Shown piece by piece: positions 9,121 through 16,178 of a stretch of DNA of 64,000 nt. Source of the stretch: DASQYE01 sp036389315 (lineage in GTDB: Bacteria > Acidobacteriota > Blastocatellia > Pyrinomonadales > Pyrinomonadaceae). How positions within the stretch are numbered: the first letter of the stretch is position 1; the number at the start of each line of letters is the position of its first letter. Both the position numbers and the translations under genes were made by a program. The stretch spans positions 1-64,000 of the forward strand of contig DASVQF010000029.1 of assembly GCA_036389315.1 (NCBI GenBank). Direction: 5' to 3'. The notes beneath the pieces are model-generated. The model did not search any database, was not told the DNA's origin, and saw only the letters and a program-made list of their open reading frames with translations.

Positions 9121-9138
9121 CTGTACTAATTCGTACAG
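9121..9138. promoter_or_regulatory. Operator-like inverted repeat CTGTAC-N6-GTACAG
   Basis: A perfect 6-bp inverted repeat with a 6-bp spacer lies about 185 bp upstream of the small-protein/SDR operon and just past the DUF1684 stop. It has the form of a dimeric repressor site. It resembles the E. coli LexA box but has ten rather than eight bases between CTGT and ACAG. Confidence 0.35.
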
Positions 9139-9159
9139 TTGCCCAACAGGCAGCCATGC

Positions 9160-10113
9160 TCAATGGCCGGACTTACTGTACTTCTTCTCCCCTGCTTCGA
9201 CCGCGAGGGCCAGGCGGTTCTGGCTCGGCGGCAGCGGGCAGGTAGCATAGCTCGTGAAAGCGCAGGGCGGGTTATAAGCCTTGTTGAAATCCAGAATCAC
9301 CGTGCCGCGCGCGTCGGCCGGCGCGGTGTAGAGATAGCGGCCCGCCCCGTAGGTCTCCTTGCCGCTCGTCTCGTCCTTGAAGATCACGAAAAGCTCCTCG
9401 GAGCCCTGCTCGGCGATAGTGTCCAGGCTGTAGTTTTTCCCGCCCATCTCAAAGACCAGCTTGCCCGGCGACGGCTGTTCTTCGACCATCCCGAGAACGT
9501 TGACAATCGGGATCATCTTCGCCGGGTTATAGGGCTCGAAACGGGACGCTATGCGCCACTTCAACTCTACCGGATAATAGTTGAGCCCGGCGAACTCCGT
9601 GCGCGCCGGGTTCTCTTTATCCTTGACGCGCAGGCCCAATTGCTCGCCGCGCTTGATGAGGTAAAAGCTGAGCGTGCCGAGCTTCAGCTCGGTCGGTTTA
9701 TCGTCGGCATCAGATTTCAGCAGGAGCGGAGAGTCAACGCTCTTTCCGTCATGCGTAATGCCTGAGCGCGGCTGCGCCTCCAGCCTGACCGCGCCCTTTT
9801 CGAGCCACAAGGAGCCTGCGCGGGGCGGCGCTTTACCCTCGGGCAGGACTATCTCGTTTGACGGGTCGCTGCCCAGGCGATTCTCGCCCTCCTTGAGCCA
9901 GAAGAGTCCGACCAGGGTGAGCCAGCCGTCTTCGCTCTTCAGGTTCGCGGCCCGCTCGTTGTGCCACTTCTCTATCTCCTGCCGGTAGGCCCGCTCGTCA
10001 ACCGGCGTGCTCTCGACCTTTGCCGTCTGGCGCTGGCACGCCGACGCCGCGACGAGCGCCGCCAGGCAGCCCACAGAGATAAGCGTTCGCAGTATTGCTC
10101 GTCCTTCCCCCAC
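9160..10113 (-). CDS. DUF1684 family lipoprotein
   Basis: The 317-residue protein has a lipoprotein signal (LAALVAASAC, Cys about residue 26). The mature part matches my recollection of DUF1684: a WHNERAANLKSEDGWLTLVG start, FWLKEG, and the diagnostic C-terminal DFNKAYNPPCAFTSYATCP. The domain's biochemical role is not established to my knowledge. The Cys pair in PPCAFTSYATCP is conserved in what I recall of the family and may be structural. It is probably anchored to a membrane on the periplasmic side. It is flanked by unrelated small genes on the same strand, so its context says little about its job. Confidence 0.85.
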   Translation of the reverse strand: MGEGRAILRTLISVGCLAALVAASACQRQTAKVESTPVDERAYRQEIEKWHNERAANLKSEDGWLTLVGLFWLKEGENRLGSDPSNEIVLPEGKAPPRAGSLWLEKGAVRLEAQPRSGITHDGKSVDSPLLLKSDADDKPTELKLGTLSFYLIKRGEQLGLRVKDKENPARTEFAGLNYYPVELKWRIASRFEPYNPAKMIPIVNVLGMVEEQPSPGKLVFEMGGKNYSLDTIAEQGSEELFVIFKDETSGKETYGAGRYLYTAPADARGTVILDFNKAYNPPCAFTSYATCPLPPSQNRLALAVEAGEKKYSKSGH

Positions 10114-10268
10114 TTTACCTTCCCCTGAACATTAGATAGAAGATGTCAGTACCGCCTGCGATACTGTCCGCACATAGTAACACTTGACGGCCGCTCTGCT
10201 GAATCAGGGGAAGCGATGGTGAGGAGATGATGAAAGGTATGCTCCCGGGGAGCCCGGGAAAAAGTGAA

Positions 10269-10295
10269 GCCGGCGAAGCGCCCCTCCTCGCCGGC
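10269..10295 (-). terminator. Rho-independent terminator after the BamE/SmpA-like gene
   Basis: The stem GCCGGCGA/TCGCCGGC is followed on the minus strand by TTCACTTTTTCCC. It lies downstream of the stop at 10370, in the same direction. Confidence 0.6.
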
Positions 10296-10299
10296 CTCT

Positions 10300-10327
10300 G
10301 TGGCGGAGAGCCACCCCTCTCCGCCAC
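10300..10327. terminator. Second hairpin of a tandem terminator
   Basis: GTGGCGGAGAG pairs perfectly with CTCTCCGCCAC around a 6-base loop. It sits directly before the hairpin at 10269-10295 in minus-strand order and probably reinforces termination after the gene ending at 10370. Confidence 0.55.
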
Positions 10328-10369
10328 TATCTTTTATAACTTCTAGAGCGTCAGGCTCTCTTTACAGCT

Positions 10370-10765
10370 TCAACGATTATCCACAACGTCTGCGCCCGCA
10401 GCTTCCGTGCGCGACGAGACGAGCAGGCCGTTCTCAAACTCGGCTACGAGGACGCGGCTCCCGCTGCGCGCAAAGACGCAGGTCGTCAGCCGCACGTCTC
10501 CGGCCAGTCTCTCAGACCTCGCAGCGGGCTTGCCGAGCAGCATGACCACTTCATCCAGGCTGAGCCCGTTCTTCAGGTAAGTCGTCGAAGGCCCGACCCT
10601 CAGCACACGCGCGGCACGGCGGCTCTCGTCGGCGCTCCGTTTAGCGGCCCGTTCTTCCTTAACAGTTGACCCTTCACCGGCCACCGGCTGAGCCGACACT
10701 GTTGCTGCTGCCGCCGCCGCAAGCAGCACGATGGCGAGAAGGCTGAAACCTTTTTTCATAATCAT
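10370..10765 (-). CDS. Small exported protein with a BamE/SmpA-like motif
   Basis: The protein is 131 residues from the ATG at 10765 (GGAG four bases upstream); ATG at 10759 is equally possible. A signal peptide (MKKGFSLLAIVLLAAAA) is followed by a charged linker. A domain at about 70-125 opens with GLSLDEVVMLLGKP, the signature style of SmpA/OmlA (BamE-like) folds, and continues in short beta strands (VLVAEFENGLLVSS). Proteins with this fold often sit in the periplasm or at the outer membrane. No Cys for lipid attachment is present, so it is not a classical BamE. It lies just downstream of another small gene on the same strand. Confidence 0.65.
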   Translation of the reverse strand: MIMKKGFSLLAIVLLAAAAAATVSAQPVAGEGSTVKEERAAKRSADESRRAARVLRVGPSTTYLKNGLSLDEVVMLLGKPAARSERLAGDVRLTTCVFARSGSRVLVAEFENGLLVSSRTEAAGADVVDNR

Positions 10766-10781
10766 CAAACTCCGTGTAGCT

Positions 10782-10994
10782 TTAAGTGCCGGGCGCGACG
10801 AACAGGCTGGCGAAAGCGCGGCGCGGGTCTACTATCTGCCGCTGCTTGAATTCCCTGACCCATGCGCCGACGCGGCCCGCGACCGCTCGATTCTTGTCCG
10901 TCAGGCTGGGTTTACGTTCGGTGCGGACTTCTCCCGAGGATTTTTCCTCGCGCTGGGCGCTCTTGATGACTTTGATCTTCCTATTCGGATTCAT
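10782..10994 (-). CDS. Small basic protein of unknown function
   Basis: The 70-residue protein starts at the ATG preceded by AAGGTGG; an ATG at 11060 would give 92 residues but lacks a ribosome site. The N-terminal half is Lys/Arg-rich and probably disordered. The C-terminal half (GAWVREFKQRQIVDPRRAFA) looks like a compact helix followed by an arginine-containing turn. No family is recognised. The stop lies 16 bp before the BamE-like gene, so the two probably form an operon. Confidence 0.5.
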   Translation of the reverse strand: MNPNRKIKVIKSAQREEKSSGEVRTERKPSLTDKNRAVAGRVGAWVREFKQRQIVDPRRAFASLFVAPGT

Positions 10995-11104
10995 GCCAAC
11001 CACCTTCGTCCTCAACCGGCCACTGCTGAAAATCTCGGATTTCAACCCGATTTCCCTCATTCATCTACTAACGCGGATTCGCGAGGGAAATTGAATCACG
11101 GGAC

Positions 11105-11120
11105 GGAAAAATATTTTTCC
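11105..11120. repeat. Perfect 16-bp palindrome flanked by 10-bp direct repeats
   Basis: GGAAAAATATTTTTCC is its own reverse complement. The direct repeat CACGGGACGG flanks it at 11097-11106 and 11124-11133. It lies between the cydB stop and the small gene at 10994 and could be an operator or a weak terminator. Confidence 0.5.
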
Positions 11121-11209
11121 CGCCACGGGACGGCCCCGAAATCAAGCGGATTTGAAGGGATTTGCGGGTTTTGCGGAAGACGAGCCGAGGACGCAGGGGC
11201 GCAAAATCG

Positions 11210-12253
11210 CTAGTGGCCTTCCTGCTCTTCGACGCCGACCTTGCCACGGAAAAAGCTGTAGAGAAAGACGAAGTAAGCTATGGCGAGCGCGATGCCTGCG
11301 AGCCACCAGACGAGCCCTACGCTCAGGCTGTAGGCTCCCGTCCGAGCGTTATAGATGGTCAGGCTGTGGGCGGGATTGGTGCTCGCCGTCAGCAGGCGCG
11401 GGTACTGCGCGAAGGCCGCGCCGCCCAGCATCGCTATGATGTAGAGCGTCGAAGAGAGGAACAGGGCCAGGTCTCGCCCACGCGCCCTGAAATACTGCAC
11501 GCCCGCGAGCGCACAGACGACCATCAAAGGAATAGCCCAGCCCCACACATGCCGCTTGAAGTTATCCAAAACCTGCGGCCGGATGTAGAGCGTCGCGACG
11601 AGACTCAGGACGGTCAGCAGCAAGAGCGCCCACCAACTCTTTCCGGTGATGCGCCGCGCACGCTCTCGCACCTTGCCCACGGTCTTCAACGCAACCCAGT
11701 TCGCGCCGTGGACGGTCAACGTGACGAGCGCGAGCAATCCCGTCAAGACCGTGTACCAATCGAGAATCCCGGGGTGTGGGCCCACACGGAAGTCAGTCCA
11801 CAGGGCTTCAAAAAAATAGCCGTCCGGGTCTAAGGGGACTCCGCGCACGACGTTGCCGATGGCCGCGCCGAAGAAGACGGCGAGCAGCAGGCTGGAAGCC
11901 GTAAAGATGAAAGCAAAGAAGGAGCGCCACAGCTCGTCATCAACGTGTGACCGGAGCTCCAGCCCCACGCCTCTGAGCATCAACAGCCAGAGGACGATCA
12001 TCAAGGGCAGGTAAAAGCCGCTGAAGCTCGAAGCGTAAAGCAGCGGGAAGGCGAAATAGAGCGCGCCGCCCGCCGCGATTAACCAGACCTCGTTGCCGTC
12101 CCACACTGGCCCGATGCTACGCAAGACCTGCTGGCGCTCCCCTTCCGTCCTGCCGACGAGCGGAAGGATAACGCCTACGCCCAGGTCGAAGCCGTCCAGC
12201 ACCACGTAGGCCGTGAGCATGAAAGCCACGAGCACGAACCATAAAGTCTCCAT
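11210..12253 (-). CDS. cydB: Cytochrome bd ubiquinol oxidase subunit II
   Basis: The 347-residue polytopic inner-membrane protein starts with the family N-terminus (LWFVLVAFMLTAYVVLDGFDLGVG). It carries the conserved WDGNEVWLIAAGGA stretch at about 52-65 and a further six or more hydrophobic segments. Together with CydA it forms the high-affinity quinol oxidase that reduces oxygen to water at low oxygen tension. It begins 17 bp after the cydA stop, so the pair is an operon. The charged C-terminus is normal. No CydX-like small ORF was identified after it. Confidence 0.95.
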   Translation of the reverse strand: METLWFVLVAFMLTAYVVLDGFDLGVGVILPLVGRTEGERQQVLRSIGPVWDGNEVWLIAAGGALYFAFPLLYASSFSGFYLPLMIVLWLLMLRGVGLELRSHVDDELWRSFFAFIFTASSLLLAVFFGAAIGNVVRGVPLDPDGYFFEALWTDFRVGPHPGILDWYTVLTGLLALVTLTVHGANWVALKTVGKVRERARRITGKSWWALLLLTVLSLVATLYIRPQVLDNFKRHVWGWAIPLMVVCALAGVQYFRARGRDLALFLSSTLYIIAMLGGAAFAQYPRLLTASTNPAHSLTIYNARTGAYSLSVGLVWWLAGIALAIAYFVFLYSFFRGKVGVEEQEGH

Positions 12254-12270
12254 CCGTCTCTCCTTTGCGC

Positions 12271-13647
12271 TTAGCTCGCATACTTGGCCGCAGGTCGCTC
12301 GCGCTCGCCTTCACCCGAGAGCAAGCCGGGCCCGTGCTCTATCTCTCGCCGGATCATCAACAGGAAGAGAATACCTAAGACCATGTACATTCCCATGAAG
12401 CCTATGAGCGTAAAGAGCCCGTTGCCCGAAGAGACGGTCGGCGAATAGCCCTCTGAGGTTCGCATCAGGCCGTAGACGAGCCACGGCTGGCGGCCCAGTT
12501 CGGCCGTCATCCATCCGGCCGTGTTGGCTATGTAAGGAAAGGGAAAGCTGAGCATCAGAATCCACAACATCCAGCGCGCCGTGAACAGCCTTCTTCTCCA
12601 TAACAGGTAGACAGCCCCGCACATGATCGCGATGAAGATCGTCCCCAAACCCACCATGATGTGATAGCAGTAATAAAGGAGCGGAATATTATCGGGCCAC
12701 TGCTCGCGCGGAAAATCATTCAAGCCCCTCACTTCGGCCTCCCATCGCCTGTAGGTCAGAAAGCTCAGCGCCCTCGGAACATAGATCGGATTATCCAACT
12801 TCTGCTCCTCCATGTTCGGTTGGCCCACGAGCACAATCGGCGCTCCCGCCTCACTGTTGAAAAGGCACTCCATAGCGGCGAGCGTCACGGGCTGGTGCGC
12901 AGCGACCAACTGCCCTTGCCGGTCGCCCGACGGGAAGAGTTGAAAGATGGAGGCGAGCGCCCCGGCCAGGACGCCTACGCGCAGGAACAGCCGGCCAGCC
13001 TCCGCTTGCCTCCCCGACAGCAAGTAGAACGCGCCCACGGCAGCCATCACGAATGAGCCCGTAATGAGCGCACCGCTCATGTTGTGCAGGTATTGCCAGA
13101 AGGCCCACGGGTTGCTGAGCAGCGCCCAGAAGCTTGTCAGGTGCGCCGTGCCGTCAGGGGCGATCTCGAAGCCTACCGGGTGCTGCATCCAGGCGTCCGT
13201 CACGATGATGAAATAGCCGGAGAGCCAGGAGCCGAGAAAGATCATGAAGGCCGCGACCCAGTGCCACCTCTGCCCGAGACGCTTCTCTCCGTAAAGAAAG
13301 AGACCGAGAAAAGAGGATTCCAGAAAGAAGGCGAAGACTCCCTCCATCGCCAGCGCCGTCGCAATCACGCCCCCCGAATAGTGCGCGAACCGGGCCCAGT
13401 TGGTTCCGAACTGAAACTCCATTGGGATGCCCGTGATGACGCCAAACAGGAAGTTGATCCCGAATATCTTGGCCCAGAAGCGCGCGGCCCTCTCGTAGCG
13501 CTCGTCACCTTTGCGGATGGCGAGCGTTTTGAAGACGAGGATCAGGGGCGCAAGCCCCATCGTCAACTGCGGAAAGAGATAATGATAGGTAATGGTGAAA
13601 GCAAAGTGCAGGCGGTGTATGACGAGTGCATCATCCATAAGCCGCAT
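12271..13647 (-). CDS. cydA: Cytochrome bd ubiquinol oxidase subunit I
   Basis: The 458-residue haem-binding subunit starts at the ATG with GGAGGTG seven bases upstream. His22 in YHYLF corresponds to the haem b ligand near the N-terminus. AMEGVFAFFLESS carries the two conserved glutamates, LHNMSG a further His, and ELGRQPW is the family hallmark near residue 385. The periplasmic Q-loop is short, as in the cyanide-insensitive-oxidase-like branch. It acts in the inner membrane as the quinol-oxidising, oxygen-reducing core. It is divergent from the SRPBCC gene across 216 bp. Confidence 0.96.
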   Translation of the reverse strand: MRLMDDALVIHRLHFAFTITYHYLFPQLTMGLAPLILVFKTLAIRKGDERYERAARFWAKIFGINFLFGVITGIPMEFQFGTNWARFAHYSGGVIATALAMEGVFAFFLESSFLGLFLYGEKRLGQRWHWVAAFMIFLGSWLSGYFIIVTDAWMQHPVGFEIAPDGTAHLTSFWALLSNPWAFWQYLHNMSGALITGSFVMAAVGAFYLLSGRQAEAGRLFLRVGVLAGALASIFQLFPSGDRQGQLVAAHQPVTLAAMECLFNSEAGAPIVLVGQPNMEEQKLDNPIYVPRALSFLTYRRWEAEVRGLNDFPREQWPDNIPLLYYCYHIMVGLGTIFIAIMCGAVYLLWRRRLFTARWMLWILMLSFPFPYIANTAGWMTAELGRQPWLVYGLMRTSEGYSPTVSSGNGLFTLIGFMGMYMVLGILFLLMIRREIEHGPGLLSGEGERERPAAKYAS

Positions 13648-13772
13648 TGTCGAACACCTCCGGCCCGGAGAGCAACGGGAGAGAGCAAATAGCGCGTGGC
13701 TGTGCTATTTACCGAGCGAAGCGCGAAGCGTCCGTTACCGTACGCTCGCGTCTTGTTAAGTGAGCGTGCCAA

Positions 13773-13809
13773 AAGGATGAAACTTTCGGGACAAGTAGGT
13801 TTCATCCTT
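13773..13809 (+). promoter_or_regulatory. Leader hairpin upstream of the SRPBCC gene
   Basis: AAGGATGAAAC and GTTTCATCCTT form an 11-bp perfect stem about 55 bp before the start codon. An eight-T run follows after 12 bases (13822-13829). It could be an attenuator, a terminator for upstream transcription, or a protein-binding site. Confidence 0.5.
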
Positions 13810-13863
13810 GTCAGTCGCCACTTTTTTTTGAAAGCAAGGAATAAAAGAGTTAGGGAGGGACTA

Positions 13864-14874
13864 ATGTCTAAGAAAAGAGCAGAGCTAAGTGGAGAGCAGA
13901 ACGGCTCACAGCAGATCAACTCGCTTGGCGTCAGCGCCGAGCAACTGGCACGCGGCCTCGGATGGTTCAGCATCGGCCTCGGCCTCGCGGAGGTCTTAGC
14001 GCCGAGCGCCATCAATAAAATATCTGGCGGTCGCGGCCGAAACACTGGCTTCATACGCCTCTTCGGGTTGCGCGAGATAGCCAGCGGGATAGCCATCTTT
14101 GCACAGGGCAAGAGGCCGGCAGCAGCCGTCTGGTCGAGGGTCGCGGGCGACGCCCTAGACCTCGCGGCCCTCGGCCTGGCCTTCGCTTCGCCCGACACGA
14201 ACAAGGGGAGGGTCGCATTCGCCACGGCCAACGTGATGACGGTCGCGGCCCTGGATGTGATCTGCGCCCGGCAACTCAGCAGCAGCAACGACGAGAGCGT
14301 AAGCGCACGCGCAGCAGCAGGAGGGACGCAAGTGAGGAAGAGCATTATCATCAACCGCACGCCCGAAGAGCTTTACCAGTTCTGGCACGACTTCGAGAAC
14401 CTGCCGCGCTTTATGACCGACCTCGAATCCGTGCAGGTCACGGACGAGCGCCGCTCGCACTGGGTTGCAAAGGCCCCGGCGGGCACGAGCGTCGAGTGGG
14501 ACGCAGAAATCACTGCCGACGAGCCCAACCGTTTGATCTCCTGGCGCTCTTTGGAAGGTGCGGACGTGGACAACTCCGGCACCGTTCGCTTCGAGCGCGC
14601 GACGGGCGGGCGCGGCACTATCGTCACGGTCGAGATTGAGTACAACCCGCCGGGCGGCAGCTTGGGCGCGGTCGTCGCCAAGCTCTTCGGCAAAGAGCCA
14701 GGGCAACAGGCGCAGGAAGCCTTGCGCTGCTTCAAGCAGTTGATGGAGACGGGCGAAGTCATCGTCTCCGAAGGCACTGTCTGGGACAACGGCCTGTTGA
14801 CACAGCGCCCGGCGCAGCCGCTTTCGAGCGAGGAACTGCCGAAGACGCTGGCCGCCGGAGCCAAGCAGGTCTAG
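13864..14874 (+). CDS. SRPBCC (cyclase/dehydrase-like) protein with N-terminal membrane region
   Basis: The ATG at 13864 has GGGAGGG five bases upstream and gives 336 residues; an upstream in-frame ATG has none. The N-terminal half (about 25-150) holds several hydrophobic segments (LGWFSIGLGLAEVLAP, RLFGLREIASGIAIF, MTVAALDVICA). The C-terminal half (about 155-300) is a SRPBCC domain beginning KSIIINRTPEELYQFWHDFENLPRF, a hydrophobic-ligand-binding fold. This pairing is one I associate with general-stress gene clusters. The zinc alcohol dehydrogenase 66 bp downstream is probably co-transcribed. The ligand is unknown. Confidence 0.85.
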   Translation: MSKKRAELSGEQNGSQQINSLGVSAEQLARGLGWFSIGLGLAEVLAPSAINKISGGRGRNTGFIRLFGLREIASGIAIFAQGKRPAAAVWSRVAGDALDLAALGLAFASPDTNKGRVAFATANVMTVAALDVICARQLSSSNDESVSARAAAGGTQVRKSIIINRTPEELYQFWHDFENLPRFMTDLESVQVTDERRSHWVAKAPAGTSVEWDAEITADEPNRLISWRSLEGADVDNSGTVRFERATGGRGTIVTVEIEYNPPGGSLGAVVAKLFGKEPGQQAQEALRCFKQLMETGEVIVSEGTVWDNGLLTQRPAQPLSSEELPKTLAAGAKQV

Positions 14875-14940
14875 TCGCAAGCTTAAGCGAAGGCGAGTTG
14901 TCTTAATCCGTACTGGTTAATCCTGAAAAGGGGGAGAATA

Positions 14941-16113
14941 ATGAGAGCGAATTGTTGGTATGGCAAGCAGGACGTGCGGGTCGAACAGGTGCCCGAGCCG
15001 AAAATTTTGAATCGCAAAGACGCCATCGTGAAAATCAGTTCGACAGCCATCTGCGGCTCCGACCTGCACCTCTACAACCATTTCATCCCGACGATGGAGA
15101 AGGGCGACATCCTCGGCCACGAGTTCATGGGCGAGATCGTCGAAGTGGGCCCGGACGTGAAGAACCGCCGCGTAGGCGACCGCGTGGTCGTCTCCTTCCC
15201 CATCTCCTGCGGCAACTGCTTCTTCTGCAAGCAGGAGATGTACAGCTTATGCGAGAACACCAACCCGAACGCCTGGATGGCCGAGAAGATGTTCGGCCAT
15301 AGCCCTTGCGGCATCTTCGGCTACTCGCACCTGACGGGAGGCTACCCCGGAGGCCAGGCCGAGTACGCGCGCGTGCCCTTCGCCGATGTCGACACGCTCA
15401 AGGTGCCCGACGGGCTACCTGACGAGCAAGTTCTCTTTCTTTCCGACATCTTCCCGACCGGCTACATGGGAGCCGAGATGTGCGACATCAAGCCGGGCGA
15501 TACGATTGCCGTCTGGGGCTGTGGGCCCGTGGGCCAATTCGCGATGGCGAGCGCATACCTGTTAGGGGCCGAGCGTGTGATCGGCATCGACCGCATTCCC
15601 GAAAGGCTGCGGATGGCCCGCGAGGGCGCGAAGGCCGAGACGATCAACTACGAAGAGCAGAACGTCCACGACACCTTGATGGAGATGACGGGCGGGCGCG
15701 GGCCAGACGCCTGCATTGACGCCGTCGGGCTTGAGGCGCACGGCGGGCATGGGCTCATCTACGCCTACGACCGCGTGAAGCAGGCGCTCGGCGCGGAGAC
15801 GGACAGGCCGATTGCGCTACGCGAGGCGATCATGGCCTGCCGCAACGGAGGGACGGTCTCTGTGATAGGCGTCTACGGCGGCTTCATAGACAAGTTCCCG
15901 ATGGGCTCTTTCATGAACCGCTCCTTGACGATGAGGACGGGGCAGTGTCACGTCCAGCGCTACTGGGGCAAGCTGCTCGAAAGAATCGAGGCGGGCGAGA
16001 TAGACCCCTCCTTCGTCATCACGCACCGGATGTCGCTCGACGAAGCGCCGCACGGCTTTGACATCTTCTGTAACAAAGAGGACGAGTGCATCAAGATCGT
16101 GCTCAAGCCTTAA
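14941..16113 (+). CDS. Zinc-dependent alcohol dehydrogenase (FdhA-like MDR)
   Basis: This 390-residue medium-chain dehydrogenase shows ICGSDLH (catalytic-zinc Cys about residue 38), GHEFMGEIVEVG (His about 60), and a four-Cys structural zinc lobe CGNCFFCKQEMYSLC at about 90-104. The Rossmann motif VWGCGPVG is near 192. The length and the extended C-terminal half match glutathione-independent formaldehyde dehydrogenase-like enzymes of the family. It is cytoplasmic and NAD(P)-dependent; the aldehyde or alcohol substrate is uncertain. GGGGGAG precedes the ATG. It follows the SRPBCC stress gene and ends at a hairpin. Confidence 0.92.
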   Translation: MRANCWYGKQDVRVEQVPEPKILNRKDAIVKISSTAICGSDLHLYNHFIPTMEKGDILGHEFMGEIVEVGPDVKNRRVGDRVVVSFPISCGNCFFCKQEMYSLCENTNPNAWMAEKMFGHSPCGIFGYSHLTGGYPGGQAEYARVPFADVDTLKVPDGLPDEQVLFLSDIFPTGYMGAEMCDIKPGDTIAVWGCGPVGQFAMASAYLLGAERVIGIDRIPERLRMAREGAKAETINYEEQNVHDTLMEMTGGRGPDACIDAVGLEAHGGHGLIYAYDRVKQALGAETDRPIALREAIMACRNGGTVSVIGVYGGFIDKFPMGSFMNRSLTMRTGQCHVQRYWGKLLERIEAGEIDPSFVITHRMSLDEAPHGFDIFCNKEDECIKIVLKP

Positions 16114-16120
16114 AGATATA

Positions 16121-16156
16121 GAAGAGGTCAGTGGAGGGCCCGCCGCTGACCTCTTC
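16121..16156. terminator. Bidirectional terminator-like hairpin
   Basis: GAAGAGGTCAG pairs perfectly with CTGACCTCTTC over 11 bp. It lies exactly between the convergent dehydrogenase and GH2 genes. There is no long T run on either side. Confidence 0.65.
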
Positions 16157-16178
16157 TCACCTCACGCTTCACGTTAGC

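Noticed and set aside
9121..9138. LexA box
   Set aside because: The spacing between CTGT and ACAG is ten, not eight, and neighbouring genes are not repair genes; kept only as an operator-like repeat.
10115..10327. 70-codon minus-strand ORF after the BamE-like gene
   Set aside because: It overlaps two terminator hairpins and has no ribosome site.
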